A stretch of 60,793 nucleotides of DNA from assembly GCA_036489885.1 (NCBI GenBank), contig DASXEW010000002.1, positions 96,111-156,903 of the forward strand. Direction: 5' to 3'. Below are positions 35,776 through 45,039 of this stretch, piece by piece; position 1 is the first letter of the stretch, and the number at the start of each line of letters is the position of its first letter. The notes beneath the pieces are model-generated. The model was not told the origin of the DNA and made no database searches. It saw nothing but the letters and a program-made list of their open reading frames with translations. The translations under genes and the position numbers were made by a program. This stretch comes from Candidatus Baltobacteraceae bacterium. GTDB taxonomy: Bacteria; Vulcanimicrobiota; Vulcanimicrobiia; Vulcanimicrobiales; Vulcanimicrobiaceae.

Positions 35776-36602
35776 CAGCGAGCGTTCCTGGCGAGTTCGG
35801 CCTCGGCAAACCTTGTGACCAGCTCGGCGATCGAATCTTCGACGCGCAGACGCGGCGGATCGAATTCTTGCGAAAGTCTTTGGATGTCGATCCGAGGCGT
35901 CACAATCGTCGGAGAGCCGGGCTCGATTTCGATCCGCGCGCCGTTCGTTGCGGCGATCGCATCAAGAATCGCTCCGTTCGTCGTGTTCTCTCCCCGCGCG
36001 ATGTTATAGATGCGATACTTTCCCGAGCGTGCGATCTGCGCGATCAGACGTGCGACGTCGATGGCGTTGACGTAATCTTTCGAAGATTCACGGCTCGTGC
36101 GCACGCGAACGACGCCCTCTCGCACGGCCCCGCGCAATACGTCGCTCAGAAAGAGCCCGGAGCGGAAGTGCGGTCCGGCCAGATTCGACGCGCGGACAAG
36201 GCGAACGCGCGGATCGTCGATTCCCAAAACGAGCGTCTCGCCGGCGATCTTCGAGTGTTTGTACGTCGCGCCGCGCGCCGCGGGCTCGATCCACAGCGTT
36301 GCGTCTTCGCGCGTCGATCCAGCACCGTCGTAAACGCGCGTCGATGAAATGTACGTGAACGATTCCCGCACGCCCGATTCGAGGGCGCGCCGTGCGCGTT
36401 CGACGTGAATCTCGTACGATTCGAGATGGCGCTCGTCTCCGCCCCAGGCAACGCCCGACGCGTAGATCACGTGTCCGCGATCGCCGGTGGCTGATTCGTC
36501 GCTCCGCCGCTCGATGACGTTGTCGCCGCGCGCACGGAGGTGCGCGACGATCGCAGAGCCCAGAAAACCCCGGGCACCGATAACCGTGAACGTATCGCTC
36601 AT
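35775..36602 (-). CDS. Short NAD(P)-dependent epimerase/reductase (extended SDR)
   Basis: 275 aa; VIGARGFLGSAIVAHL at the N terminus, FTYISSTRVY, active-site YKHSK (YxxxK, near residue 137), SKDYVNAIDVARL and YNIARGENTT. It is short for an epimerase and fits 4-ketoreductases (RmlD/NovS-type) in 6-deoxysugar routes. That would complete a CDP-4-keto-6-deoxysugar pathway with rfbF, rfbG and the RmlC-like epimerase. Its start overlaps the tandem GT2 gene stop by four bases. Confidence 0.85.
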   Translation of the reverse strand: MSDTFTVIGARGFLGSAIVAHLRARGDNVIERRSDESATGDRGHVIYASGVAWGGDERHLESYEIHVERARRALESGVRESFTYISSTRVYDGAGSTREDATLWIEPAARGATYKHSKIAGETLVLGIDDPRVRLVRASNLAGPHFRSGLFLSDVLRGAVREGVVRVRTSRESSKDYVNAIDVARLIAQIARSGKYRIYNIARGENTTNGAILDAIAATNGARIEIEPGSPTIVTPRIDIQRLSQEFDPPRLRVEDSIAELVTRFAEAELARNAR

Positions 36603-38359
36603 ACCGAGACGGCGACGACGCTGCGGCCGGCGAGATTCGCGTACAGCCCAACCAAATCCGCGGGCGTCAAAAAGCTCGCCGCATCACGCGCAAAAAGGTT
36701 GCCGAGGTTAGCCTCATGCGCGCGCCGGCGCTCCGCAATACCGTCGCTCGAGGAGGGATGCGCCTCATAGACGGTTGCCAGCGCCTTTGGATACGAAGCG
36801 AACCGTTTGGCAAGCTCTTGTCGCGACAACCCGAGGGCGACGTGCTCGACAAAGGTTCGTTCACCGCTCGACGCCCAACCCGATGGGGCGAGCGTTCGCA
36901 GCATCATCTCCCATTCGGCGAGGATGCCGTACCGGCCGCGAAAGACCATCGTGTTGTCGAGCAATTCGCGCGCAAAGAGCACGGAGCCCAGGGGCATGCA
37001 CGGCGCGATCTCGAGATCCTGCGAGCTCGGACGCTCGGGCAGCGCTTCATCACTGTGCGCAACCGGTCGCGCATACATCGTCGAATGAAAATACTCGTCG
37101 CATACGAGGCGCGTCGCAGAGCTGGCCGCCAACTTGCCGTCAAGAGTCAGCGCGAGGAGTGACTGTAAATGCGTCGGATCGAACTCGTCGTCTTCATCCA
37201 GAAACGCGACGAAATCACCGCTTATCAGCATGCATCCCGTTTCACGTGCCGATGCGGGCCCTAAGCGATCGTAGGTTCGCGCAAAGCGGATATGGTTCGA
37301 GAGCGGCAGCATCCGCAGGAACGATTCGACGTCCGCTCCGGCGTCTTGCACGACGATTGCTTCCCAATTCGGATATGACTGCGCCTGGAGTGACCCGAGA
37401 GCTCGCCGCAGCGAAACGATTCGGCCGCTGCTCGTAACGATCACGCTGATCTTCGGCTCGCGGATGGGGCTGCGCTGCGAGCGCAACTCATCCAACCGAT
37501 GGGCAAACGATTGCGCTCGCGGCTCGAGCTCTACGAAAAGATCGGGATTGGTCTCGCGCAGGCGCGCCAAACGGTCACCGACGAGCATCCGCATGCGTTT
37601 CTCGAATCCGCGGAACCGCGGTGCATTCTCGGTCGTCGCGTAGCGTTCGCCGATTTCGAGCGATTCGCGGAGCTCGTCGCCCGAATGTGTGTACGCCGCG
37701 GCTGACCGCTGAGCGGCGTGTTGGCGCACCCCAGCCACCGGTACCGGCGTGTAGGCGAACTGCTCGCCACCGTGCGCCAAACGCATGCAGATCTCCCAAT
37801 CCGACGCGATGTCGAGCGTGGCATCAAACAATCCATATCGCTCGAGGACCGCTTTACGAAACAGGATCGTCGGCAAACACATGTAGCACGTCATGAACAA
37901 CCAGGCGAATTCGTTTCGCCCCTCGGCATAGCGGGCCGCGACCTGCCCGTAGACGTTGCGCACCGAATGCGGGACGCCGGTCTCTTCCGCGAAGTATGAA
38001 TTGCCGTACACGAACGCCGTCTGGGGGTATGCTTGCGCGAGCGCGACTAAGCGCGAGGTATGCCCCGGGAGCAGGAAGTCGTCGGCGGAAAGCATCGTGA
38101 CGAACTCGCCGCGCGCCAACGTTATCCCGTTGTTGATGTTCGGGGTCAGGCCGATGTTGCGAGGATTCACGTGCACGCGCACGCGCGCATCGTTCGCGTA
38201 CGCCGCGAGCACCCGGGACGTCTCGTCTTTCGATGCATTGTCGCTGACGACGACTTCAATATTCGGATAGTCCTGGGCGAGCACGCTGTCGACCGCAGTC
38301 TTGATATAGCGTCCATAGTTGTAGGACGGGATGACCACCGAAACGAGCGGGGCGCTCAC
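36599..38359 (-). CDS. Tandem-domain GT2 glycosyltransferase (paralogue 1)
   Basis: 586 aa with two GT2 domains: PLVSVVIPSYNYGRYIKTAV with DNASKDET and LSADDFLLPG (first), and PKISVIVTSSGRIVSLRRAL with FLDEDDEFDP (second, from about 300). The GTG at 38359 overlaps the RmlC-like stop (GTGA) and has GGAG five bases upstream; the longer frame is rejected. Two transferase domains in one chain suggest addition of two successive sugars. The closest neighbour is the divergent gene at 40445. Confidence 0.88.
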   Translation of the reverse strand: MSAPLVSVVIPSYNYGRYIKTAVDSVLAQDYPNIEVVVSDNASKDETSRVLAAYANDARVRVHVNPRNIGLTPNINNGITLARGEFVTMLSADDFLLPGHTSRLVALAQAYPQTAFVYGNSYFAEETGVPHSVRNVYGQVAARYAEGRNEFAWLFMTCYMCLPTILFRKAVLERYGLFDATLDIASDWEICMRLAHGGEQFAYTPVPVAGVRQHAAQRSAAAYTHSGDELRESLEIGERYATTENAPRFRGFEKRMRMLVGDRLARLRETNPDLFVELEPRAQSFAHRLDELRSQRSPIREPKISVIVTSSGRIVSLRRALGSLQAQSYPNWEAIVVQDAGADVESFLRMLPLSNHIRFARTYDRLGPASARETGCMLISGDFVAFLDEDDEFDPTHLQSLLALTLDGKLAASSATRLVCDEYFHSTMYARPVAHSDEALPERPSSQDLEIAPCMPLGSVLFARELLDNTMVFRGRYGILAEWEMMLRTLAPSGWASSGERTFVEHVALGLSRQELAKRFASYPKALATVYEAHPSSSDGIAERRRAHEANLGNLFARDAASFLTPADLVGLYANLAGRSVVAVSV

Positions 38360-38922
38360 ACTTGCTCCAAGCCGTAAGTTTCCACCAAGAACTCGCGCAG
38401 CAGCGGTGCGCTTGCATCGGATCCACTCAGGAGCGGCGAACGAATCGGCCACGCGATGCTCAATTCCGGATCGTCCCAGCGGACCGAGCGCGCGGCGTCG
38501 GGCGCATAGCGGCTACTCATCGCGTAGAGGACATCGGTTCCATCCTGCAGCGCTTGATATCCATGCGCGCAGCCGGGCGGAATGAAGAGCGCATCGCCGT
38601 TCTCCGCATTGAGCTCGATGGCGAACGACGTGCGATATGACGCCGAGTCCGGCCGCACGTCGAAGATGGCATCGAAAATGCTACCGCGCACACAGCGGAT
38701 GTATTTGGCTTCGGCGTGAGGCGCGATCTGCAGATGCATACCGCGCAGAATTCCTCGCCGCATGTTTCGCGCCAAGCTTTGCTGTACGAACTCCGCCGTC
38801 ACGAGGCCGGCCGATGTAAACTCGTCGACGCAAAATGTGCGCGCGAAGAAACCCCGGTCGTCGGCGTGCCGTTCCAGCTTCACCACGTACGCGCCGAGAA
38901 TGGGGGTTGCCTCGAAGATCAC
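38356..38922 (-). CDS. dTDP-4-dehydrorhamnose 3,5-epimerase-like (RmlC family)
   Basis: 188-aa cupin epimerase. RRGILRGMHLQIAPHAEAK contains the catalytic His of the RGLHxQ motif, RCVRGSIFDAIFDVRPDS the conserved strand and FIPPGCAHGYQAL the cupin tail with VLYAMSSRYAPDA. Given adjacent CDP-glucose genes it probably acts at C3 and/or C5 of CDP-4-keto-6-deoxyglucose rather than on dTDP-sugars. GTG start. Confidence 0.9.
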   Translation of the reverse strand: MIFEATPILGAYVVKLERHADDRGFFARTFCVDEFTSAGLVTAEFVQQSLARNMRRGILRGMHLQIAPHAEAKYIRCVRGSIFDAIFDVRPDSASYRTSFAIELNAENGDALFIPPGCAHGYQALQDGTDVLYAMSSRYAPDAARSVRWDDPELSIAWPIRSPLLSGSDASAPLLREFLVETYGLEQV

Positions 38923-38940
38923 GCCGTCACCAACGCCCCG

Positions 38941-39705
38941 TCACCAACGTCGCCATGGCGCACCCTTCGCCCAAAAGTCCTCGAGTGTCTGTTTGTCGCG
39001 GATCGTGTCGAGTGGTTGCCAAAAGCCGGCATGGCGATAGACGCCGACCTTTCCGCTGCGAGCCAATCGCTCGAGCGGTTCGCGTTCCCAGATCGTGTCG
39101 TCGCCGGCGATCTCATCGAGCGCTCGCGGCTCGATCACGAAGAAACCGCCGTTGACCCATGCGCCGTCGCCGCGCGGCTTCTCGTGAAAACCAGCGACGT
39201 GCTCGCCCATCAATTCCAACGCGCCGAACCGACCGGGCGGCTGCACTGCCGTGAGCGTCACGAGCGCGCCGCTCTTACGGTGCGACGCGATCACGGCCGA
39301 AATGTCGACGTCACTCACGCCGTCACCGTACGTGCAGCAAAATGTCTGATCCGCGACGTACGGACGGCAGCGTTTGATTCGCCCGCCCGTCATCGACTCG
39401 ACTCCGGTATCGACGAGCGTGACTTGCCATGGCTCGGCGTCGCTGCGGTGGACCGTCATCGAGTTGCGCGCGATGTCGAGCGTCAGGTCGGCCGTATGCA
39501 GATAGTAGTTCGCGAAGTACTCTTTGATGAGGTACCCCTTGTAACCAAGCGCAACGACGAACTCCGTAATGCCGTGGACACCGTACATCTTCATGATGTG
39601 CCACAGCAGCGGCTTTCCACCGATCTCGATCATCGGTTTCGGACGCACGCCGGTTTCCTCGCTGATGCGCGTGCCAAAGCCACCGGCTAAGATGACGGCT
39701 TTCAC
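38941..39705 (-). CDS. rfbF: Glucose-1-phosphate cytidylyltransferase
   Basis: 254 aa, forms CDP-glucose from CTP and glucose 1-phosphate. Signature [50 protein letters not shown] (metal site) and GWxPL-like [16 protein letters not shown] at the C terminus are those of RfbF/AscA. GTG start. It supplies substrate for rfbG, which lies 2.5 kb away on the opposite strand. Confidence 0.95.
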   Translation of the reverse strand: MKAVILAGGFGTRISEETGVRPKPMIEIGGKPLLWHIMKMYGVHGITEFVVALGYKGYLIKEYFANYYLHTADLTLDIARNSMTVHRSDAEPWQVTLVDTGVESMTGGRIKRCRPYVADQTFCCTYGDGVSDVDISAVIASHRKSGALVTLTAVQPPGRFGALELMGEHVAGFHEKPRGDGAWVNGGFFVIEPRALDEIAGDDTIWEREPLERLARSGKVGVYRHAGFWQPLDTIRDKQTLEDFWAKGAPWRRW

Positions 39706-39737
39706 AACCCAGCTATCGGCCGGTGCACGCGAATGGC

Positions 39738-40385
39738 TTAGCCAAAATACAGGGCGCTGACGTCCCTTTTCGCGTCCTTGACCGTGAGATCGGGTGAGGC
39801 ACCGGCCACGACGCTGCCCGAAGGGACCCTCTCGCCGCGGACGGTCGTGTTGGCTGCGACCGTGACGTTGCTGCCGATCGACGCTTTTCCTATGACGACC
39901 GACCCGCCGTACAGGACGACGCGCTCTCCAAAAGTCGGAATCTCGCCGCGATCCATGCCGACGGTCACGTTCTGCGCGGCGACGAGATAATTGCCGTAGT
40001 TGGCCTTGCCGAGCATTGTCCCGACCGTATGCATCAGGACGAACACCTCCGGCAAGATCGTGTCGTACATGATCACGATCCCGTTGAGCGCTTTATTCAG
40101 AAGGAAGAGCTTGCTCGCAAGCGGTTCGTTCTCGCGCTCGGACCATGCTGCATGTGCCGCAAAGTAGAGGAACGACGCATACTGGTCGCCGTGCAAATGC
40201 GAAAAGACCGGTTGCCCGTCCCGCCTGTAGCCCGGTAAGACGATGTGCGCGAACGCTTGTTCAACACGCACGAGGGCGCGGCGAACGACATCCCTCACCT
40301 CGACCACGCGGCCGTCGGGGAACATCCCGTTCAGCTGAGCCTCGAGATAAGTAGCCAGCTGGTCCGTTGCAAGACTCGTGTGCAA
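39738..40385 (-). CDS. Serine-acetyltransferase-like hexapeptide acyltransferase
   Basis: 215 aa. A helical N-terminal half ([20 protein letters not shown]) is followed by a left-handed beta-helix: [60 protein letters not shown]. Resembles CysE-like transferases found in polysaccharide clusters; the acceptor is more likely a sugar than serine. The start is taken as TTG at 40385, with AAAGGAG at 40391-40397 and 5-base spacing; the longer frame from 40439 has no such site. Confidence 0.72.
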   Translation of the reverse strand: MHTSLATDQLATYLEAQLNGMFPDGRVVEVRDVVRRALVRVEQAFAHIVLPGYRRDGQPVFSHLHGDQYASFLYFAAHAAWSERENEPLASKLFLLNKALNGIVIMYDTILPEVFVLMHTVGTMLGKANYGNYLVAAQNVTVGMDRGEIPTFGERVVLYGGSVVIGKASIGSNVTVAANTTVRGERVPSGSVVAGASPDLTVKDAKRDVSALYFG

Positions 40386-40444
40386 GGACTCTCCTTTCCC
40401 CATCCGCCAGGACGCCTTGGCGCAGTGCCGATACTCCAAGGGAG

Positions 40445-42217
40445 ATGCGCCTTCCGCTGATCAGCATCATCATCACGACGTACAACTACGCGCACTACGT
40501 CGGAGACGCCATTCGCAGCGCCCTCGGCCAGGACTATCCCAACCTCGAAGTTCTGGTCGTCGACAACGCTTCGAGCGACGCGACCGAGCCGTTGGTGGCG
40601 ACGTTCTCGAGCGATCGACGCTTGCGCTACCATCGGCACCCCGAGAACATCGGGATGGTCCCCAATCACAACGCCGCTCTCGAAATGGCGCGTGGGGAGT
40701 ACATCGCGTTCCTGTCGGCCGACGACTTCATGCTGCCTGGCTTTATCTCGCGGTCGTACGAGTATCTCAGCACGCATCCGGATATCGATGTTCGTTACGC
40801 GGGCGCGTATCTCACCGACGCCGGTGGCAATTTCAGCGGCGTCCGACAGATGCCGGGGCAGCCGGTTTTCGCCTATGACGGCGGGCGCAACGAATTGGCG
40901 TCGCTGCTGAGCATGGGATGTTACATGTGCTTCCCTACGATGCTCATGCGGCGCGATCTCTACACGCGGTTCGGTCTACTCGACGACACGATTCAAGCTG
41001 CGGATTTTGAAATCGTCATTCGTTGGGCGGGACAGGGCGTGCGTTTTGCGTACGACCCGGAGCCGGTCATTGGCGTCAGGCTCCACAGCGAACAGCTCAG
41101 CGGCATCCAGAACAACTTTGCGACCGGCCTCGACGTGCGAGAACAGATCTACCTCGTCCGCAAGTACGTCTCTCCCGAAAACGAGCCGCGCATAGCCGGA
41201 TACGAAAAGCGCATCGCGCAGCACATCGCGGGCGCATTCACGTACGGCGCAAAACATAATGCACAGCTGGCTGACGATGCCGAGCTTGTCGCAGACGTGC
41301 GGAACGCCATGGATTACCTGACAGGAGTGAAAGAACGCAACCGCGAGCGTCCGCGGAAAAGCCGTCCGACGATCGTTATCCTCGCCGGAAAATACATTAC
41401 GCCTCTCGAGGAAACGTTACGCTCACTCGTAGCGCAAACGTTCGAGGACTGGGAGGCGCTCGTCGTCCAGCTGCCGGGACACTCGTGGGCACCCCTGGCG
41501 CGACAATGTGACCCGCGCGGCCGGATCAAGACTCTGCAGCTGATTACGATCGGTCACGATGGCGCACGTTTGAATCAAGCGCTTCGCATCGCTGGCGGCA
41601 ACGTGCTCGCGTTCATGCATGCGGGGACTGTCTGGCCGGCGCAGCATCTCGAAACCTTGGCAGCGACGTTCGAGCGTGACGGTGTCGAGATTACTGCGGC
41701 GCGCGCAGCAATTGCAATCGATCAGCTCCAAGGCGAGATGCCGAACCGCCGCCGTTTGGATCTGTGGCGCGACCTGCACGGCTGGCCCGACATGTCGATG
41801 CTGCGCGTTGCCTCGGTCGTACCGCTCGACACGCTGGCGTTTCGCATGGAAATGTACGATCAGATCGGCCCGTTCCACGAGCAGCTGCCCGTCTTCGAAG
41901 ATTGGGAGATTGCACTTCGCTTGCAAAACGCCACCCCGATTACACCGCTCGATTCCGAAGTCGAGATTCGCACGATGCTGACCTGGCCGGATCGTGATAT
42001 TCCGTTCGGCGCCCTACTCGCCGCAGCGCAAGCACTTTATGCCGCATGGCCCGGGCCGGACGACGAAACGGAAGTTGAGCTGCGACGCGAGATGCTCGTC
42101 GATCTCGAGCTCCTGAGCGCAAACCATCCGAAAGCCAGCCGCTCGCCAAGTGCGTTGCCGGATTTTTATCGCGTCGCAGCCGGAACGCGACTACGCCAGC
42201 GGGCGGTGCGCACGTGA
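40445..42217 (+). CDS. Tandem-domain GT2 glycosyltransferase (paralogue 2)
   Basis: 590 aa, divergent from the acyltransferase. The N-terminal GT2 domain (PLISIIITTYNYAHYVGDAI, DNASSDAT, LSADDFMLPG) shares strong blocks with paralogue 1, such as RNELASLLSMGCYMCFPTML versus RNEFAWLFMTCYMCLPTILF. The second domain (PTIVILAGKYITPLEETL, FMHAGTVWPAQH) lacks a clear DxD and may be degenerate. Start at the ATG 40445, with AAGGGAG immediately upstream; stop overlaps rfbG. Confidence 0.87.
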   Translation: MRLPLISIIITTYNYAHYVGDAIRSALGQDYPNLEVLVVDNASSDATEPLVATFSSDRRLRYHRHPENIGMVPNHNAALEMARGEYIAFLSADDFMLPGFISRSYEYLSTHPDIDVRYAGAYLTDAGGNFSGVRQMPGQPVFAYDGGRNELASLLSMGCYMCFPTMLMRRDLYTRFGLLDDTIQAADFEIVIRWAGQGVRFAYDPEPVIGVRLHSEQLSGIQNNFATGLDVREQIYLVRKYVSPENEPRIAGYEKRIAQHIAGAFTYGAKHNAQLADDAELVADVRNAMDYLTGVKERNRERPRKSRPTIVILAGKYITPLEETLRSLVAQTFEDWEALVVQLPGHSWAPLARQCDPRGRIKTLQLITIGHDGARLNQALRIAGGNVLAFMHAGTVWPAQHLETLAATFERDGVEITAARAAIAIDQLQGEMPNRRRLDLWRDLHGWPDMSMLRVASVVPLDTLAFRMEMYDQIGPFHEQLPVFEDWEIALRLQNATPITPLDSEVEIRTMLTWPDRDIPFGALLAAAQALYAAWPGPDDETEVELRREMLVDLELLSANHPKASRSPSALPDFYRVAAGTRLRQRAVRT

Positions 42218-43272
42218 GTTTTTGGAGGGGCCGTCGCGTCTTCCTCACCGGCCACACCGGTTTCAAGGGAAGTTGGATGGCTCTGCTCCTGTGCGAGCTC
42301 GGCGCCGACGTTACCGGTTACGCCCTCGCGCCCGAGACGCGACCATCCGCATACGAGTTGCTCCGCATAGGTGAGCGCGTCCGCGAAGAGATCGGCGATA
42401 TTCGTGACGGGGAACGCCTAGGGCGGGCGGTCGCTGCGGCACGACCGCAAATGATCGTGCACATGGCGGCGCAGCCGCTTGTACGCCGCAGTTTCCACGA
42501 GCCCATCGACACGCTTACGACCAACGTGCTCGGTACAGCGCTTCTCTTGGAAGCCATCCGGAAAACGCCGTCGGTCGAAAGTGTTGTTGTCGTCACCTCG
42601 GACAAAGTCTATGCGAATAAAGAACCGCGTGCGATGCGCGAGAACGATCCGCTCGGTGGCGACGATCCATACAGCGCGAGCAAAGGCTGCGCCGAGATCG
42701 TCACTGCATCGTATCGTGCATCCTATTTCGGAGACGGAGTACATCTTGCGACGGCGCGCGCCGGCAACGTTATCGGCGGCGGCGATTGGAGCGAAGATCG
42801 CTTGATCCCCGATCTCGTGCGTGCAGCCACGAGCGGCAAGCCCGCGGTGCTACGCTATCCCGCAGCAGTCCGTCCGTGGCAGCACGTCGCCGACGTTGTC
42901 GCCGGCTACGCGCTTCTCGCGCAGCGGTTAAGCGCCGATCGCGCGCTCGCGCGCGCTTGGAATTTCGGCCCCGCCGCCGGCGCCAACGTTTCCGTCGGCA
43001 TGTTAGCAGAACGCTTTCTTGCTCGCTACGATAGCGCGTGCCGCCTCGAGCTCGAGGCGCCGGCGTTTACGGAAAAGACATTTCTTGCGCTCGACTCCAG
43101 CGCCGCCCGAGCAGAGTTGGAATGGACACCGCACTTCGATTTCGAGGCCGCGGTCGCCGCAACGGCCGATTGGTACGCGGCCTGGCGCGGCGGCGACGAT
43201 CTACGCGCCCTTACGCGTGCGCAACTGTCGTTGCCGTGCGCTCAGAACCGCGTTGCGCTCGCTTCCCGCTAA
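42214..43272 (+). CDS. rfbG: CDP-glucose 4,6-dehydratase
   Basis: 352 aa; makes CDP-4-keto-6-deoxyglucose. GRRVFLTGHTGFKGSWMALLL is the RfbG-specific NAD motif; HMAAQPLVRRS, VVVVTSDKVYANKE, active-site YSASK and ARAGNVIGGGDWSEDRLIPD are all diagnostic. GTG start overlapping the upstream stop (GTGA). The last 62 bases, encoding a tail beyond the usual end, overlap the opposite-strand aminotransferase gene. Confidence 0.96.
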   Translation: MSFWRGRRVFLTGHTGFKGSWMALLLCELGADVTGYALAPETRPSAYELLRIGERVREEIGDIRDGERLGRAVAAARPQMIVHMAAQPLVRRSFHEPIDTLTTNVLGTALLLEAIRKTPSVESVVVVTSDKVYANKEPRAMRENDPLGGDDPYSASKGCAEIVTASYRASYFGDGVHLATARAGNVIGGGDWSEDRLIPDLVRAATSGKPAVLRYPAAVRPWQHVADVVAGYALLAQRLSADRALARAWNFGPAAGANVSVGMLAERFLARYDSACRLELEAPAFTEKTFLALDSSAARAELEWTPHFDFEAAVAATADWYAAWRGGDDLRALTRAQLSLPCAQNRVALASR

Positions 43273-44392
43273 AAAAGCTAACGATGCCCTCGATCACGCG
43301 CTGGATGAATTCTTCACGCATGTTCGAGTGAAACGGGATCGTAAGTACTTCGTCGGCGACCTTTTCCGTGACAGACATGTTGCCGCGGCGCGCATCGCGG
43401 AAGAACGTGTGCTGATGGACCGGGAGGAAATGAATCCCCGTCGCGATGTTGCGTGCCCGCAGATGCTCGATCAGTGCTTCGCGCTCGCCGCCCAGCACGC
43501 GCAGACTATAAATGAAGAGCGAGATGCCGTCGAAATCGGAATTCGGAACGCGCAGCTGAGGGATCGATTTGAACGCTTCGGTGTAACGGCGCGCAACGGC
43601 AGCGCGTGACTCGATGAATTCTTCGGCGCGCTTGATTTGCGAAACGCCGACGCTCGCCATGATGTTGGTGAGGTGGTACCGGAAGCCTTCGCTCACGACG
43701 TCGTATTCCCACGCGCGTTGATTCTTGTAGCGCTCGGACGTTTCTTTATCGACGCCCAAGAATCGATAGCGTCGTAGACGCTCGACCTCATCCGGCGTAT
43801 TGACGATGATGCAACCGCCGTCGATCGACGTCACCAGCTTCACGGGATCGAAGCTGAAGCACGCGATGTCGCCGTAACTGCCGATCCGCCGGCCACGTAT
43901 GCGCGTGCCGAACCCGTGCATCGCATCCTCGATGACGCGCAAATTGTGACGGCGCGCGAGCCCGTACACGCCGTCCTGGTCGCATGGAATCCCTGCGAAG
44001 TGAAGCGGTAGAATCGCCTTGGTCCGAGGCGTAATCAACCTTTCCGCTTTGGCGACGTCGATGCCGCACGTCTCGTCCTCGATATCGCACATCACAACGT
44101 CGGCACCGGCGAGATGGATCGCTTGGTGATCGGCGACGTAGTTGAACGATGTTGTCAGCACTTCGTCGCCGGGTCCGATACCGGCAAGGAGCATGGCCAG
44201 ATGCAGCGCGGACGTTCCGGTGTTGGTTGCCACGACGTAACGGTCGTTCAGCTCCAAGAAGGTCGCGATGCGCTCCTCGAACTCTTTGGTGGTCGCACCC
44301 ATGCCGAGCCACCCGACGTCGAGCGCATCGGTCATGTGCTTGAGGGTGTCGATGCCGACGCACGGCACGAAGACGGGAATTTGCTCGGGCAT
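43211..44392 (-). CDS. DegT/DnrJ/EryC1/StrS aminotransferase
   Basis: 393 aa from the ATG at 44392. NTGTSALHLAMLLAGIGPGDEV, VIEDAMHGFGTRI, and FSFDPVKLVTSIDGG with the Schiff-base lysine, so it is an aminotransferase rather than the lysine-less RfbH-type 3-dehydratase. HFLPVHQHTFF is typical of ArnB/WecE-like members. The C-terminal tail (after FFSGK) overlaps rfbG. The upstream frame to 44977 lies inside the NeuD-like gene and is rejected. Confidence 0.9.
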   Translation of the reverse strand: MPEQIPVFVPCVGIDTLKHMTDALDVGWLGMGATTKEFEERIATFLELNDRYVVATNTGTSALHLAMLLAGIGPGDEVLTTSFNYVADHQAIHLAGADVVMCDIEDETCGIDVAKAERLITPRTKAILPLHFAGIPCDQDGVYGLARRHNLRVIEDAMHGFGTRIRGRRIGSYGDIACFSFDPVKLVTSIDGGCIIVNTPDEVERLRRYRFLGVDKETSERYKNQRAWEYDVVSEGFRYHLTNIMASVGVSQIKRAEEFIESRAAVARRYTEAFKSIPQLRVPNSDFDGISLFIYSLRVLGGEREALIEHLRARNIATGIHFLPVHQHTFFRDARRGNMSVTEKVADEVLTIPFHSNMREEFIQRVIEGIVSFFSGKRAQRGSERTATTVAHA

Positions 44393-44393
44393 A

Positions 44394-45032
44394 CTAACGG
44401 TATCGGCGCAACTTTGCTGGATTTCCCGCCACCACCGCCCTGGCCGGGACGTCGCGCGTAACGACTGCCCCGGCGCCGACGAGCGCATCCTCTCCGATTG
44501 CGATTCTGGGCAAGACTGACGCACCGGTTCCAATGAACGCGCGTGCGCCGATCTCGACACAGCCGGCCAGCGAGGCTCCCGGCCCGATGTGCGCACCGTC
44601 TCCGACGCTCGATTCGTGATCGACGCTCGCTTTCGTATTGACGATGACGCAGCGGCCGATGGCGACGCCTGCGCACACGACCGCGCCTGCGAGAATTTGT
44701 GCGCCGGCGCCGAGCGTCGCGTCGTTTGCGACGTAGGCGGCGGGATGCACGACCGTCGCCAGGGTGACGCCTGCTGCGACGAGACGATCCGCAATCTCGA
44801 GACGTGCGTCACCTTGCTCGCCTCCGATTGCAACGAGCGCGTGCAGCGCCGCGCCGAATGCCGGGCGCCTGTTCTCGAAATCGCTTCCCGCAAAGAGCTC
44901 GACGCCTGAGAGTGGGGACCGCGCGGCCGGATCGTTGTCGAAGAGCGCGACGATTTCGAAATCGAGACGGGAAACAAACTCCGCCAGGACGACCGCTTGC
45001 CCCGTCGCGCCCCAGAGGACGAGCGGTTTCAT
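44394..45032 (-). CDS. NeuD/PglD-like sugar acetyltransferase
   Basis: 212 aa with the PglD layout: N-terminal nucleotide-sugar-binding domain (LVLWGATGQAVVLAEFV) and C-terminal hexapeptide helix (VVHPAAYVANDATLGAGAQI, VNTKASVDHESSVGDGAHIG, IAIGEDALVGAGAVVTRDV) with the catalytic His in SVDHES near residue 137. One base separates it from the aminotransferase, forming an amino-then-acetylate pair as in pglE-pglD. Confidence 0.9.
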   Translation of the reverse strand: MKPLVLWGATGQAVVLAEFVSRLDFEIVALFDNDPAARSPLSGVELFAGSDFENRRPAFGAALHALVAIGGEQGDARLEIADRLVAAGVTLATVVHPAAYVANDATLGAGAQILAGAVVCAGVAIGRCVIVNTKASVDHESSVGDGAHIGPGASLAGCVEIGARAFIGTGASVLPRIAIGEDALVGAGAVVTRDVPARAVVAGNPAKLRRYR

Positions 45033-45039
45033 CCCGCCG

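Noticed and set aside
43211-44392. RfbH-type (lysine-less) CDP-4-keto-6-deoxyglucose 3-dehydratase
   Set aside because: The motif reads FDPVKLVTS, keeping the Schiff-base lysine, so this is a normal aminotransferase and a 3,6-dideoxysugar route is not supported.
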